64,000 bases of DNA, taken from positions 124,001 through 188,000 of the forward strand of contig CALVCU010000016.1 of the NCBI GenBank assembly GCA_944326135.1, read 5' to 3'. The stretch comes from an uncultured Ligilactobacillus sp. Its GTDB lineage: Bacteria; Bacillota; Bacilli; Lactobacillales; Lactobacillaceae. Below the pieces are notes generated by a model that ran no database searches, was not told where the DNA came from, and saw nothing but the letters and a program-made list of their open reading frames with translations. The position numbers and the translations under genes are program-made. Below, piece by piece: positions 29,424 through 39,219 of this stretch. Position 1 is the first letter of the stretch. Every line of letters starts with the position of its first letter.

Positions 29424-30767
29424 GTGGAAAATTCTGGAATTTATGTAGGATTGGACATCGGAACAGCCTCGATCAAAGTCGTGATTGCAGAATACCTAAA
29501 AAACCAACTAAATATAATTGGTTATGGAAGTTCTCATTCTAAAGGTTTGTCTAGGGGTGTAATTGTAGATATTGATCAAGCCGTTGATACAATTAAAGAA
29601 GCAATTAAACAAGCAGAACAAAAAGCAAATATTGAAATTGATAGTGTAACTGTTGGTGTACCAGCAAATATGCTCCAAATTCAACGTTGTAAGGGAATGA
29701 TTGCTGTTTCACAAGATGGTAATTCAGCCGAAATTACAGATGAAGACGTTCATGAAGTAACACGTGCTGCTTTAGTACAAAATCTTCCACCCGAACGTGA
29801 TGTTATTGATGTTGTTCCTGATGAATTTTATGTAGATGACATCGACAACATTAAAGATCCACGTGGAATGATGGGTGTTAGATTAGAAATGCAAGGTGTT
29901 ATGTATACAGGACCTAAAACAATTTTACATAACATTCGTAAATGTGTAGAAAAAGCAGGTCTTAAAATTCATGATATCGTAGTTGCACCGATTGCACTTT
30001 CTAAATACGCTTTAAGTGATGCTGAACAGGACTTTGGTGCTGTTTTGATTGATTTAGGTGCTGGTCAAACAACTGCTGCTGTTGTTCATGATAGCAAAGT
30101 TAAGTATACATATGTTGACCAAGAAGGCGGGAACTATGTAACTCGTGATATTTCAATTGTATTAAATACTTCATTAGAAAATGCAGAAAACTTAAAAAGA
30201 AACTATGGTTATGCATTAGCGTCATTAGCATCTACAGATGATTCTGTTCCTGTACAGGTCGTAGGCCAACAGGAAGATGAAATGGTTACAGAAGAGTATT
30301 TATCAGAAATAATTGAAGCAAGAATGCGTCAAATATTTGAAAAGATTAAACAATCTTTAGAAACGATTAACGCATTTCAATTACCAGGTGGAATTGTGTT
30401 GACAGGCGGAATGGCCGCAATGCAAGGAATTACTGAGTTAGCTCAAGAAATTTTTGGTGTGCCAGTTAAAATCTTCTATCCACAAGAAATGAATTTACGT
30501 TCACCACAATTCTCTCAAGTACTTGGTTTGATTGAAGATACAACTCATCAAAGCGAAATTAACATGGTTGTAAAAAGTACATTAGATAATATTGACTTTA
30601 TTGCACAAAAAGTACAACAACCTGTTCAAAAGCAACCTATGAAGAATGTATCTAAAAATCAAAAAACACCAACTCAAAGTACTAATAAAAAAGCAAAACA
30701 ACCTAAAAAACAAAAGAAACAAAAAGAAAATAAGATTAAGAACTTTTTCAGCAGTTTCTTTGATTAA
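29424..30767 (+). CDS. ftsA: Division protein FtsA
   Basis: Actin-like ATPase that ties FtsZ filaments to the membrane. Actin-fold motifs: GLDIGTASIKV at the N-terminus, LIDLGAGQT (phosphate 2) and VLTGGMA. A long Lys/Gln-rich linker (about 400-435) ends in KIKNFFSSFFD, the amphipathic membrane anchor. GTG start with GGAGGA upstream; 447 residues. Confidence 0.97.
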   Translation: MENSGIYVGLDIGTASIKVVIAEYLKNQLNIIGYGSSHSKGLSRGVIVDIDQAVDTIKEAIKQAEQKANIEIDSVTVGVPANMLQIQRCKGMIAVSQDGNSAEITDEDVHEVTRAALVQNLPPERDVIDVVPDEFYVDDIDNIKDPRGMMGVRLEMQGVMYTGPKTILHNIRKCVEKAGLKIHDIVVAPIALSKYALSDAEQDFGAVLIDLGAGQTTAAVVHDSKVKYTYVDQEGGNYVTRDISIVLNTSLENAENLKRNYGYALASLASTDDSVPVQVVGQQEDEMVTEEYLSEIIEARMRQIFEKIKQSLETINAFQLPGGIVLTGGMAAMQGITELAQEIFGVPVKIFYPQEMNLRSPQFSQVLGLIEDTTHQSEINMVVKSTLDNIDFIAQKVQQPVQKQPMKNVSKNQKTPTQSTNKKAKQPKKQKKQKENKIKNFFSSFFD

Positions 30768-30812
30768 AAATTAGAATGGAAATTTTAAGCAAAAACAACG
30801 GAGGAGAACCAA

Positions 30813-32057
30813 ATGGACTATGAAGTAGACGAAAACAACAAAGCCAATATCAAAGTTATCGGTGTTGGTGGTGCTGGTGGAAATGCTGTAAATCGTATGA
30901 TTGCAGAAGATGTTAAAGGTGTAGAGTTTATTGCTGCTAACACTGATGTTCAAGCATTAAAAAATTCTAACGCTGAAACAAAAATTCAATTAGGACCTAA
31001 ATTGACAAAAGGATTAGGTGCAGGTGCAAATCCTGATGTTGGTGAAAAAGCTGCAGAAGAAAGTGAAGAACAAATTTCAGAAGCTTTAAAGGGTGCAAAC
31101 ATGATTTTTGTTACTGCCGGAATGGGTGGCGGTACTGGTACAGGTGCTGCTCCAGTAATTGCAAAAGTAGCAAAAGAAATGGGTGCATTAACAGTTGGTG
31201 TTGTAACTAGACCATTCTCTTTTGAAGGACCAAAGCGTGCTCGTTTTGCTGCTGAAGGCGTTCAAAAGATGAAAGAACATGTTGATACATTAATTATCAT
31301 TGCAAATAATCGTCTTTTGGAAATTGTTGATAAAAAGACACCAATGCTACAAGCATTCCAAGAAGCAGATAATGTTTTACGTCAAGGTGTTCAAGGTATT
31401 ACAGACTTAATTACTTCACCTGGTTATGTTAACTTGGACTTTGCTGATGTTACAACTGTTATGAAAGATAAAGGATCAGCATTAATGGGTATTGGTTCAG
31501 CAAATGGTGAAAATCGTATCGAAGAAGCTACAAAGAAAGCTATTTCTTCACCATTGTTAGAAGTTTCAATTGATGGAGCAGAACAAGTCCTATTAAACAT
31601 TACTGGTGGCCCAGACTTGAGTTTATTTGAAGCTCAAACTGCATCAGAAATTGTTACAAATGCTGCATCAAGTGATGTAAATATTATTTTTGGTACATCA
31701 ATCAATGAAAACTTAGAAGATGAAGTTGTAGTTACAGTAATTGCTACTGGAATTGATAAAAAACGCAATTCACGTAAAACAACAAAACCTTCAATAAACA
31801 ACAATTCAATGAGTTCAAATAATGGTTTACAAAATAATTCTCAAGCTACATCAAATACTCGTAACAACGATCCATTAGCTAATTGGGATATTACAACTGA
31901 AATGAATAATACAAATCGTAATAATGCTCAGCGTGATAATTTCGAAAATGTTGAAAAGAAGGATTTTGATGTTTTCGGTTCATCATCTTCAAATAATAAT
32001 TTTGACCAAGATGATGATGATAATACGCCACCATTTTTACGTCATCGTCGTAAGTAA
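30813..32057 (+). CDS. ftsZ: Division tubulin FtsZ
   Basis: GTPase that forms the Z ring. The tubulin signature GGGTGTG is at 105-111 and the T7 synergy loop NLDFADV is intact. From about residue 318 an Asn/Ser-rich disordered linker leads to the conserved C-terminal peptide ([10 protein letters not shown]), the docking site for FtsA and SepF. 414 residues. GGAGGAG ribosome site. Confidence 0.98.
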   Translation: MDYEVDENNKANIKVIGVGGAGGNAVNRMIAEDVKGVEFIAANTDVQALKNSNAETKIQLGPKLTKGLGAGANPDVGEKAAEESEEQISEALKGANMIFVTAGMGGGTGTGAAPVIAKVAKEMGALTVGVVTRPFSFEGPKRARFAAEGVQKMKEHVDTLIIIANNRLLEIVDKKTPMLQAFQEADNVLRQGVQGITDLITSPGYVNLDFADVTTVMKDKGSALMGIGSANGENRIEEATKKAISSPLLEVSIDGAEQVLLNITGGPDLSLFEAQTASEIVTNAASSDVNIIFGTSINENLEDEVVVTVIATGIDKKRNSRKTTKPSINNNSMSSNNGLQNNSQATSNTRNNDPLANWDITTEMNNTNRNNAQRDNFENVEKKDFDVFGSSSSNNNFDQDDDDNTPPFLRHRRK

Positions 32058-32076
32058 ATTAAAGGAGGCTTGACAA

Positions 32077-32514
32077 ATGTCACTAGGCGAAAGAATTAAT
32101 CGCTTTTTTGAAGGATATGATGCCGATGAAGAAAAAGTTAATGATCAACAAACATCAAAAACTACATCAATTAAAGCGAAAGATGAATTTGCAAGAGATA
32201 ATTCAAGGGGCAATAAAGTTATGTCAATTGTAAGTAGAAATGAACATTCTGAAAAGAAAATCATGCTTTTTGAGCCTCGAGTATTTTCTGATGTAAAACA
32301 AATTTCAACTAGATTACTCGACGGTCAGGCTGCAATTGTTAATTTTCAACGTATGGATAATGAACAAATCCATCGAGTAGTGGATTTCTTGTCGGGTGTT
32401 GTTTTTGCAACAGATGGTGATATTAAACGTCTTGGAGAAGAAATTTTCTTATGTACACCTGCTGATTATTCTGTTGAAGGAATGTTGACTGAAACAAATT
32501 TTCAAGATTTATAA
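32077..32514 (+). CDS. sepF: Division protein SepF
   Basis: Z-ring-associated protein that forms rings and links FtsZ to the membrane. An N-terminal amphipathic helix (LGERINRFFEGY) precedes a flexible linker and the globular DUF552 domain (about 60-145, LFEPRVFSDVKQI... VVDFLSG). 145 residues. Follows ftsZ by 19 bases with AAAGGAGG upstream. Confidence 0.95.
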   Translation: MSLGERINRFFEGYDADEEKVNDQQTSKTTSIKAKDEFARDNSRGNKVMSIVSRNEHSEKKIMLFEPRVFSDVKQISTRLLDGQAAIVNFQRMDNEQIHRVVDFLSGVVFATDGDIKRLGEEIFLCTPADYSVEGMLTETNFQDL

Positions 32515-32527
32515 TAGGAGTTAATGA

Positions 32528-32788
32528 TTGATTAGTAATATAATTATTGGGTTATTTAACCTGTATACATTAGCAATTGTTGTATATTGTTTAATGTCTT
32601 GGTTTCCGGGAGCTCTTCAAACTAAATTTGGTTATTTTTTAGCACGAATAGTAAATCCGTTTTTAGACATTTTTCATTTTATCCCACCAATTTTTAATAT
32701 TGATTTTTCACCAATTATTGCATTACTTGCATTACAATTTGTTGAACAGGGATTATTATTTTTAATTAGATTATTATTTGGGATATGA
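32528..32788 (+). CDS. YggT family membrane protein
   Basis: 86-residue protein with two hydrophobic segments and the LNPFLDIFHFIPPI-like block (here VNPFLDIFHFIPP) that defines the YggT/Ycf19 family. Exact function unknown; always found between sepF and ylmH, so an envelope or division role is suspected. TTG start with GGAG 7 bases upstream; the competing ATG at 32524 runs into a stop. Confidence 0.88.
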   Translation: MISNIIIGLFNLYTLAIVVYCLMSWFPGALQTKFGYFLARIVNPFLDIFHFIPPIFNIDFSPIIALLALQFVEQGLLFLIRLLFGI

Positions 32789-32792
32789 TAAT

Positions 32793-33575
32793 ATGAATGA
32801 AAATGTTTATCAGCATTTCAAAAGCGATGAACATGATGTGATTGATAAACTTGAAAGTCAAATTACAAAAGCACAAATTGATTATCAACCAGTATTAACT
32901 GATTTTTTGAATCCTAGAGAAATATATATAGCTCAAAGTTTGTTGGGAAAAGATGAACCAGTAAAAATGTCTTCTTTTGGTGGTTACCAAGATGCCGATC
33001 TAAAAAGAGTTTTATTTTATCCAGACTACTTTAAATGTGAGAAAGAAGATTTCGAACTTGCTTTACTAGAGGTTAAGTATCCAAAAAAGTTTGCGACACT
33101 ACATCATGGACAAATTTTAGGATCTATTATGGGTTCTGGAATTAAACGAAATGTAGTTGGAGACATCATTACTGATGGTAGTAATTGGCAAATTATAGTA
33201 GAGCATAAAATTTGTAGTTTTTTACAGGAACAAGTAAATCAAATTGGAAAAATAAATGTTCATTTAGAACCAATTAATTTAAATGCAATGTTAACTCCTC
33301 TTTGTTCTTGGGAGGAACAGAATATCTTAGTTTCATCATTAAGAATAGATAATTTAATTGCTAATTGTTATAGAATTTCTCGAATGCGTGCAAAAGAATT
33401 GATTAATAATAATAAAGTCCAAGTAAATTGGGGAAGTATAGATCACCCTGATTACTTAGTAAATAAATATGATATAATTTCTGTGCGAGGTTTTGGTAGA
33501 ATTCGTTTAAACAATGTTTTGGGTGAAACGAGAAAACAAAAATTAAAAGTTTGTGTTTCAATAATTAAAAAATAA
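32793..33575 (+). CDS. ylmH: YlmH-type S4-domain RNA-binding protein
   Basis: 260 residues with a C-terminal S4 domain (about 180-245; RISRMRAKELINNNKVQVNW). YlmH homologues bind ribosome-nascent chain complexes and aid stalled ribosomes; earlier work linked them to division through their map position. ATG at 32793, only a modest GGGA upstream; translation is probably coupled to yggT, whose stop is 4 bases before. Confidence 0.88.
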   Translation: MNENVYQHFKSDEHDVIDKLESQITKAQIDYQPVLTDFLNPREIYIAQSLLGKDEPVKMSSFGGYQDADLKRVLFYPDYFKCEKEDFELALLEVKYPKKFATLHHGQILGSIMGSGIKRNVVGDIITDGSNWQIIVEHKICSFLQEQVNQIGKINVHLEPINLNAMLTPLCSWEEQNILVSSLRIDNLIANCYRISRMRAKELINNNKVQVNWGSIDHPDYLVNKYDIISVRGFGRIRLNNVLGETRKQKLKVCVSIIKK

Positions 33576-33593
33576 GTGTAAATTTAATATTTT

Positions 33594-33624
33594 TTGAGTC
33601 CAAACTTTTATTAAATGTTAAAAT
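33594..33624 (+). promoter_or_regulatory. Promoter of divIVA
   Basis: TTGAGT (33594-33599) and extended -10 TGTTAAAAT (33616-33624). The spacer is 19 bases, so the extended element probably does most of the work. Confidence 0.5.
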
Positions 33625-33648
33625 GTATTATTAGTGGAGGTGATGGGG

Positions 33649-34404
33649 ATGGCTTTGACCCCCTTAGATATTAATAACAAAGAATTTCACGTTAAATTTC
33701 ATGGTTATGACCAAGATGAAGTTAATGAATTTTTAGATCAAATTATCAAAGACTATGAAAGCTTATTAAAAGAAAACGATTCTTTACGTGATAGCTTAGA
33801 ACAAAACAAAGAAAAATTGAAATATTTCAATGATTTAAAAGATTCATTGAACCAATCAATTATTGTTGCTCAAGAAGCTGCTGATAAAGTAAAGGCAAAT
33901 TCTCAACGCGAAGCTGAAATTATTAATCGTGAAGCACAAAAACAAGGTCAAGACATTATTGATCAAGCAAATGCTAAATCACGTAATATCATTGATGAAG
34001 CATCTAAAAAAGCTAAAAAATTAGCTATTGAAACTGATGATTTAAGAAAACAAGCACGCATCTTCCGTCAAAAACTTCAAGTTATGATGGAATCTCAACT
34101 TGAAGTTGTTAAGGGTAGTGAATGGGATTCTATCTTAAAACAAGGTAAAACAAGTAGTTATGAAGAAATTCAAGATGCTATTCGTCAAGATGAAACTCTA
34201 GATAAAGAAAACGCTCGTGAAATTAATCCTATTGAAAATGAAGAAGAATTTAATTTCCAACCTGTTCAACCAGAAGCAGAAGTTTCTCCAGCATCTGATG
34301 ATCAAGCTGAAACAGTTGTCGTTTTCCCAGATAATGACAATTCAAACAATGATGATAAAAAAGTAGATGGTCAACATTTTGCAAATGATGATCAATTAGA
34401 CTAA
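33649..34404 (+). CDS. divIVA: Cell-pole/septum protein DivIVA
   Basis: Coiled-coil protein that senses curved membrane at poles and septa and places MinCD in Bacillus-type systems. Membrane-binding N-terminal domain (LTPLDINNKEFHVKFHGYD) followed by long heptad-repeat coiled coil (about 30-150) and an acidic tail. 251 residues from the ATG at 33649, served by GGAGGTGAT. Last gene of the dcw cluster. Confidence 0.96.
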   Translation: MALTPLDINNKEFHVKFHGYDQDEVNEFLDQIIKDYESLLKENDSLRDSLEQNKEKLKYFNDLKDSLNQSIIVAQEAADKVKANSQREAEIINREAQKQGQDIIDQANAKSRNIIDEASKKAKKLAIETDDLRKQARIFRQKLQVMMESQLEVVKGSEWDSILKQGKTSSYEEIQDAIRQDETLDKENAREINPIENEEEFNFQPVQPEAEVSPASDDQAETVVVFPDNDNSNNDDKKVDGQHFANDDQLD

Positions 34405-34407
34405 TAT
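34379..34407 (+). promoter_or_regulatory. Promoter of the ileS leader
   Basis: TTGCAA (34379-34384), exactly 17 bases, TAATAT (34402-34407); it overlaps the divIVA stop codon. The transcript should start near 34414, just ahead of the T-box leader. Confidence 0.6.
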
Positions 34408-34413
34408 TAAGAA

Positions 34414-34627
34414 CGCGATTTTTTTACATAACTTAAGCGAGTCAGTGATTGGTGTAAGACTGATAGTTCCCTGTAACTAAATTATCATCTTAATTAAACG
34501 ATTTTGAATATTTAAAGTAGGAATTGTCGGTTCATTACCGTTATCAATGGCTAAAGTAGATATTTTATATCTTAAATTTGGGTGGTACCACGAAAATCTC
34601 GTCCCTTGCGGAGACGGGATTTTTTTA
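34414..34627 (+). promoter_or_regulatory. T-box leader controlling ileS
   Basis: Core GGGTGGTACCACG at 34580-34592. A terminator helix AATCTCGTC / GACGGGATT (34595-34622) and T-run follow. In the stem I region GATTGGTGTAAGACTG matches the usual apical element. Two tandem ATC triplets (34484-34489) are in the right region for an isoleucine specifier, but I cannot say which is read. Uncharged tRNA-Ile should allow read-through into ileS. Confidence 0.92.
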
Positions 34628-34647
34628 TTATTAGAAAGGATAAGATT

Positions 34648-37443
34648 ATGCGAATTAAGAAAACATTAAATATGGGAAGAACTAAATTCCCAATGCGCGG
34701 TAATCTTCCTGTAAAAGAAGTAGAACGTCAAAAAGTATGGGAAGAAAATAAAGTTTATGAAAAACGTCAAAAATTAAATGAAGGTAAGCCATCATTTGTA
34801 CTTCATGATGGACCTCCATATGCAAATGGAAATATTCATATGGGACATGCGATGAATAAAATTTCAAAAGATTTTATTGTTCGTTCTAAATCTATGACGG
34901 GATTTCGTGCTCCATTTGTACCTGGATGGGATACTCATGGGTTGCCAATTGAACAACAATTGAAAAAAGAAGGCGTTGATCGTAAAACTTTATCAGTTGC
35001 TGAATTTCGTGAAAAATGCCGTGAATATGCATTAAAGCAAGTTAATAAGCAACGTGAAGATTTCAAGCGTTTAGGAATTTCTGCTGAATGGGATAATCCT
35101 TACTTAACATTGAATCCAGAATTTGAAGCACAAGAAATTCGTGTCTTTGGTAAAATGGTTGAAAAGGGATTAATTTATAAAGGTCGTAAACCAGTTTATT
35201 GGTCATGGTCAAGTGAATCTGCTTTAGCTGAAGCAGAAGTTGAATACCATGATGTGACTTCTCCATCTGCTTTTTATGGCGAAAAGGTTATTGATGGAAA
35301 TGGTGTTCTTGATAATGATACATACATGGTAGTTTGGACTACTACGCCATGGACAATTCCAGGATCAGAAGGAATTACAATTTCTGCTAATTTTGAATAT
35401 TCTGTTGTACAACATGATGATGATCCACGTAAATTTGTTATTGCTTCTGAATTATTAAATCAAGATGCTGAATTATTTGGTTGGTCAGATGTAAAAACTT
35501 TAAAGACTGTTAAAGGATCTGAATTAGAAAATATTAAAGCTCAACATCCATTTGATGAAAATCGTGAATTAGTAGTTATGCTTGGTGACTTTGTTACTTT
35601 AGATGCTGGTACTGGATTAGTTCATACAGCACCTGGTTTCGGGGAAGATGACTATAAAGTTGGATTAAAATATGGGCTAGATGTATTTGCTCCAGTTGAT
35701 GCTAAGGGTTATTTAACTAAAGAAGCTGGTGAAGATTTTGAAGGTGTATTCTATGAAGATGCAAATCAAATTTCTTTAGATAAATTAAAAGCTTCAAATG
35801 CATTAATTAAGCAAATGGATTATGAACACAGCTATCCATTTGATTGGCGTACAAAGAAACCAATCATTTTCCGTGCAACACCACAATGGTTTGCTTCAGT
35901 TGATAAAATTAGAACTGATATTTTAAATGCTATTGATGATGTTGAATTTATGCCTGAATGGGGACAAAAACGTCTTCACAATATGATTCGAGATCGTGGA
36001 GACTGGGTAATTTCAAGACAGCGTGTTTGGGGTGTGCCACTACCAATTTTCTATGGTGAAGATGATGAAGCAATTATGACTCCTGAAACAATTGAACATG
36101 TTGCTAAATTAATTGAAAAACATGGTTCAAACATTTGGTTTGAAAAAGATGCTAAAGATTTACTTCCAGAAGGCTTTACTAGTGAACATTCACCAAATGG
36201 TAAATTCAGAAAAGAAACAGATATCATGGATGTTTGGTTTGATTCTGGATCATCACATCAAGGAGTATTAGCAACACGTGATTATTTAACTTATCCATCT
36301 GATTTGGTTCTTGAAGGATCAGATCAATATCGTGGATGGTTTAACTCTAGTTTGATTACTAGTGTTGCAGTTGATAATCAAGCTCCATATAAACATGTTA
36401 TTTCTCAAGGTTTTACTCTTGATGGCAAGGGTCATAAAATGAGTAAATCACTTGGAAATGTAATTGTACCAAATGATGTAATTAAACAAATGGGTGCAGA
36501 AATTATTCGTCTATGGGTACTTAGTGCTGATACCTCAGCTGATGTACGTGTTTCAATGGGTAGTTTCCAACAAATGTCAGAAAGTTATCGGAAGATCCGT
36601 AATACATTAAGATTCTTATTATCAAATGTAACTGACTTTGATCCAAAACAAAATACAGTACCATTTGATGAATTAGAATCGATTGATCAATATATGGAAA
36701 TTAAGGCAAATCAATTCACAAAAGAAATCTTGGATGATTATGCTAAATATAACTTTAATGATATTTATAAGAAAGTTATTAAGTTTATTACAACTGATCT
36801 TTCAGCATTTTACTTAGATATTGCTAAGGATGTAATTTATATTGAAGAAGCAGATGGTCATAAACGTCGTTCAATGCAAACTGTTTTATATGATATTGTT
36901 GTTCGTTTAGCTAAGTTACTCACACCAGTAATTCCTCATACAACAGAAGAAGTATGGGAATATCTACATGAAGATGAGGAATTTGCTCAATTATCTGAAA
37001 TGCCAGCTGTAAATTATTATGATGGTCAAAATGCAATTTTAGAAAACTGGGAACGCTTCATGAAAGTACGTTCAAATGTATACAAATCATTAGAAATTGC
37101 ACGTGATAATAAATTAATTGGAAAATCATTTGAAGCACACGTTAAGCTATATGTTACTGATGGTGTTCATGCAGAATTAAGTAATTTGAATGCTGATATA
37201 AGACAAGCAATGATTGTTTCAAAATTAGATATTTTACCTATTTCAGAAGCTGATGAATCTGCTGATGATTATGACGAAGTTAAAGTTAAAATCGAAAAAG
37301 CAGAAGGTGAAGTATGTCCTCGTTGTCGGATGATTAAGACAGATATTGGCGAAGATAATGATTTCCCAATGTTATGTGCACACTGTGCAGAAATTATTAG
37401 ACATGATTATCCTGAAGCAATTGAAGAAGGATTAGAAGAATAA
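34648..37443 (+). CDS. ileS: Isoleucyl-tRNA synthetase
   Basis: Class I synthetase, 931 residues. HIGH motif as HMGH in [13 protein letters not shown], a large CP1 editing domain that clears Val-tRNA-Ile ([13 protein letters not shown]), KMSKS in [10 protein letters not shown], and a C-terminal zinc ribbon with CPRC and CAHC. The bacterial-type form (class with zinc finger) is expected to be mupirocin-sensitive by family knowledge. ATG at 34648 with AAAGGA upstream; a longer frame opening inside the T-box is rejected. Confidence 0.97.
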   Translation: MRIKKTLNMGRTKFPMRGNLPVKEVERQKVWEENKVYEKRQKLNEGKPSFVLHDGPPYANGNIHMGHAMNKISKDFIVRSKSMTGFRAPFVPGWDTHGLPIEQQLKKEGVDRKTLSVAEFREKCREYALKQVNKQREDFKRLGISAEWDNPYLTLNPEFEAQEIRVFGKMVEKGLIYKGRKPVYWSWSSESALAEAEVEYHDVTSPSAFYGEKVIDGNGVLDNDTYMVVWTTTPWTIPGSEGITISANFEYSVVQHDDDPRKFVIASELLNQDAELFGWSDVKTLKTVKGSELENIKAQHPFDENRELVVMLGDFVTLDAGTGLVHTAPGFGEDDYKVGLKYGLDVFAPVDAKGYLTKEAGEDFEGVFYEDANQISLDKLKASNALIKQMDYEHSYPFDWRTKKPIIFRATPQWFASVDKIRTDILNAIDDVEFMPEWGQKRLHNMIRDRGDWVISRQRVWGVPLPIFYGEDDEAIMTPETIEHVAKLIEKHGSNIWFEKDAKDLLPEGFTSEHSPNGKFRKETDIMDVWFDSGSSHQGVLATRDYLTYPSDLVLEGSDQYRGWFNSSLITSVAVDNQAPYKHVISQGFTLDGKGHKMSKSLGNVIVPNDVIKQMGAEIIRLWVLSADTSADVRVSMGSFQQMSESYRKIRNTLRFLLSNVTDFDPKQNTVPFDELESIDQYMEIKANQFTKEILDDYAKYNFNDIYKKVIKFITTDLSAFYLDIAKDVIYIEEADGHKRRSMQTVLYDIVVRLAKLLTPVIPHTTEEVWEYLHEDEEFAQLSEMPAVNYYDGQNAILENWERFMKVRSNVYKSLEIARDNKLIGKSFEAHVKLYVTDGVHAELSNLNADIRQAMIVSKLDILPISEADESADDYDEVKVKIEKAEGEVCPRCRMIKTDIGEDNDFPMLCAHCAEIIRHDYPEAIEEGLEE

Positions 37444-37448
37444 AGTTA

Positions 37449-37487
37449 AAATAAAGGACTATAACCATGTTATAGTCCTTTATTTTT
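37449..37487 (+). terminator. Terminator after ileS
   Basis: Perfect stem AATAAAGGACTATAAC / GTTATAGTCCTTTATT with a very short loop and T-run. Confidence 0.88.
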
Positions 37488-37530
37488 AATTATTTGAGGT
37501 TTAATTAGTCTATATTTTTTTTAAATTGTC

Positions 37531-37539
37531 TGCTATCAT
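37531..37539 (+). promoter_or_regulatory. Possible extended -10 before the Nudix gene
   Basis: TGCTATCAT at 37531-37539, 34 bases before the ATG; no good -35. Confidence 0.35.
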
Positions 37540-37572
37540 TATCATTAAAGCAACAATATCGAGGATGATAAT

Positions 37573-38115
37573 ATGAAATTTAAAGAAGAAGTTTTATCAA
37601 CTAGAACAATTTTTGATGGAAAAGTTGTGCATTTGACAGAAGAAGAGGTTAAATTGCCTAATGGCAAAAAAGCAAGTAGAGAGATTATTCATCATCAGGG
37701 AGCAGTTGGTATAATTGCGATTACACCAGACAATAAATTGGTTTTAATTAGACAATGGCGAGCACCATTAGGTCAAGTTACTTTGGAAATTCCTGCAGGT
37801 AAAATCGAACAGGATGAACAAGACGATCCATTACTAACTGCAAAACGTGAATTAAATGAAGAAACTCGATTTGAAGCAGATCAATTTGAATTACTTACTA
37901 AATTTTATACATCTCCAGGTTTTGCTGATGAGATGATGTATTTGTATCATGCAGTTGGGCTTAAAGAAGTAAAAAAAGAATTACCACAAGATGATGATGA
38001 ATTTTTAGAGTTAGTAGAATTATCAGCAGCAGAAGTACAAGAAGCAATTAATAATGGTGAAATTTGTGATGCTAAAACATTAATGGCTATTATGTTTTGG
38101 CAAATGATGGAGTAA
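37573..38115 (+). CDS. nudF: Nudix hydrolase, ADP-ribose pyrophosphatase type
   Basis: 180 residues. The Nudix box runs from GKIEQDEQ to RELNEETRF, with a two-residue insertion common in ADP-ribose pyrophosphatases; the downstream FYTSPGFADE block is typical of the NudF/YqkG group. It would split ADP-ribose into AMP and ribose 5-phosphate. Substrate is inferred from family. GAGGATGA ribosome site. The next gene starts 3 bases after the stop. Confidence 0.9.
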   Translation: MKFKEEVLSTRTIFDGKVVHLTEEEVKLPNGKKASREIIHHQGAVGIIAITPDNKLVLIRQWRAPLGQVTLEIPAGKIEQDEQDDPLLTAKRELNEETRFEADQFELLTKFYTSPGFADEMMYLYHAVGLKEVKKELPQDDDEFLELVELSAAEVQEAINNGEICDAKTLMAIMFWQMME

Positions 38116-38118
38116 TAT

Positions 38119-38508
38119 ATGAAAGAAGAAAACGAAAATCGTCATTTTTATGATCAAGATGATTTTAATTCAGATCAACCATTACGACGGAGTAAAACTC
38201 CCAAATTTGCAGATGACGAAGAAAAACCGTTAAGACGATCACAAGCACAAGATGATGATATTTCTAACTTGTGGAAAAAAATTGGAAAAAAATCTAAAGA
38301 TGATTTTGAATCTGAAAATGATTTAGATGAAAATAATAATGAAGAAAACGAAGAAAATTTATCTCGTGTAGATCAAATAAAACGACAAAAAATTAAAGAC
38401 ACAGAACGTAAAACAAAAGCATTAAGTAGAAAATTAAATGCTGTAATATTTATACTAATTGGTTTAATTATTTTGACGTATTTGATAATGAGGTTTGTTA
38501 ATTTTTAG
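38119..38508 (+). CDS. Acidic tail-anchored membrane protein, unknown function
   Basis: 129 residues that I do not recognise as a named family. The first 100 residues are highly charged and probably disordered, with a repeated motif QPLRRSKTP and KPLRRSQAQ about 25 residues apart. A basic stretch (KRQKIKDTERKTKALSRK) precedes one C-terminal transmembrane helix (about 107-127), so the tail-anchored body faces the cytoplasm. It lies between nudF and mtnN with almost no gaps, in one operon. The PLRRS repeats may be short binding sites. Confidence 0.7.
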   Translation: MKEENENRHFYDQDDFNSDQPLRRSKTPKFADDEEKPLRRSQAQDDDISNLWKKIGKKSKDDFESENDLDENNNEENEENLSRVDQIKRQKIKDTERKTKALSRKLNAVIFILIGLIILTYLIMRFVNF

Positions 38509-38521
38509 GAGGTATATTAAC

Positions 38522-39214
38522 TTGAAATATGGAATCATATGCGCAATGGAAGAAGAAATCAAAGAATTACTAAATCACTTAAATAATGAAAAAGAACAAT
38601 CAATTGGTGATATGAAATATTATGAAGGCAATATTTCAGGTAATGAGGTAGTATTAGTACAGTCAGGAATTGGTAAAGTTCAAGCTGGTATTAATGCAGC
38701 ATTTTTGATAAATAATTTTGATGTTGATTTTGTAATTAATTCAGGATCAGCTGGTGGTATCGGTGATGGCTTGCATGTTGGTGATGTAGTATTATCCACA
38801 GGAACAGCATACCATGATGCTGAAGCAACTGCATTTGGTTATAAAAAAGGTCAATTGCCTGGCCAACCTCAAATCTTTCCTGCGGATAAAGACTTATTAG
38901 CTAGAGTACGTGAGGCTGCAATTAAGAGCGATTTGAGTGTAAAAGAAGGTTTAATAGTAACTGGTGATCAATTTATTGATTCAAAAGCTAAAATTAAAAA
39001 AATTAAGGAAATTTATCCTGATGCATTATGCTGTGAAATGGAAGGTGCAGCTGTAGGACAAGTAGCGCATGATTTTTCTGTACCATATTTAGTTATTAGG
39101 GCGATGTCAGATGTTGGTGATGAAGAAGCTAGCCAATCATTTGATGAATTTATTATTGAAGCAGGGAAACGTTCTGCAAAAATGATATTAACATTATTAT
39201 CAAAAGAGGCGTAA
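38522..39214 (+). CDS. mtnN: 5'-methylthioadenosine/S-adenosylhomocysteine nucleosidase
   Basis: Cleaves adenine from MTA and SAH, recycling by-products of SAM use and feeding AI-2 and methionine salvage. 231 residues. Start of fold MKYGIICAMEEE, glycine-rich NSGSAGGIGDGL, substrate-site EMEGAAVGQVA and catalytic Asp in RAMSDVGDEE are intact. TTG start at 38522, served by AGGAGGT that overlaps the previous stop. It is followed by a cysteine desulfurase, so sulfur metabolism is grouped here. Confidence 0.95.
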   Translation: MKYGIICAMEEEIKELLNHLNNEKEQSIGDMKYYEGNISGNEVVLVQSGIGKVQAGINAAFLINNFDVDFVINSGSAGGIGDGLHVGDVVLSTGTAYHDAEATAFGYKKGQLPGQPQIFPADKDLLARVREAAIKSDLSVKEGLIVTGDQFIDSKAKIKKIKEIYPDALCCEMEGAAVGQVAHDFSVPYLVIRAMSDVGDEEASQSFDEFIIEAGKRSAKMILTLLSKEA

Positions 39215-39219
39215 TTATA

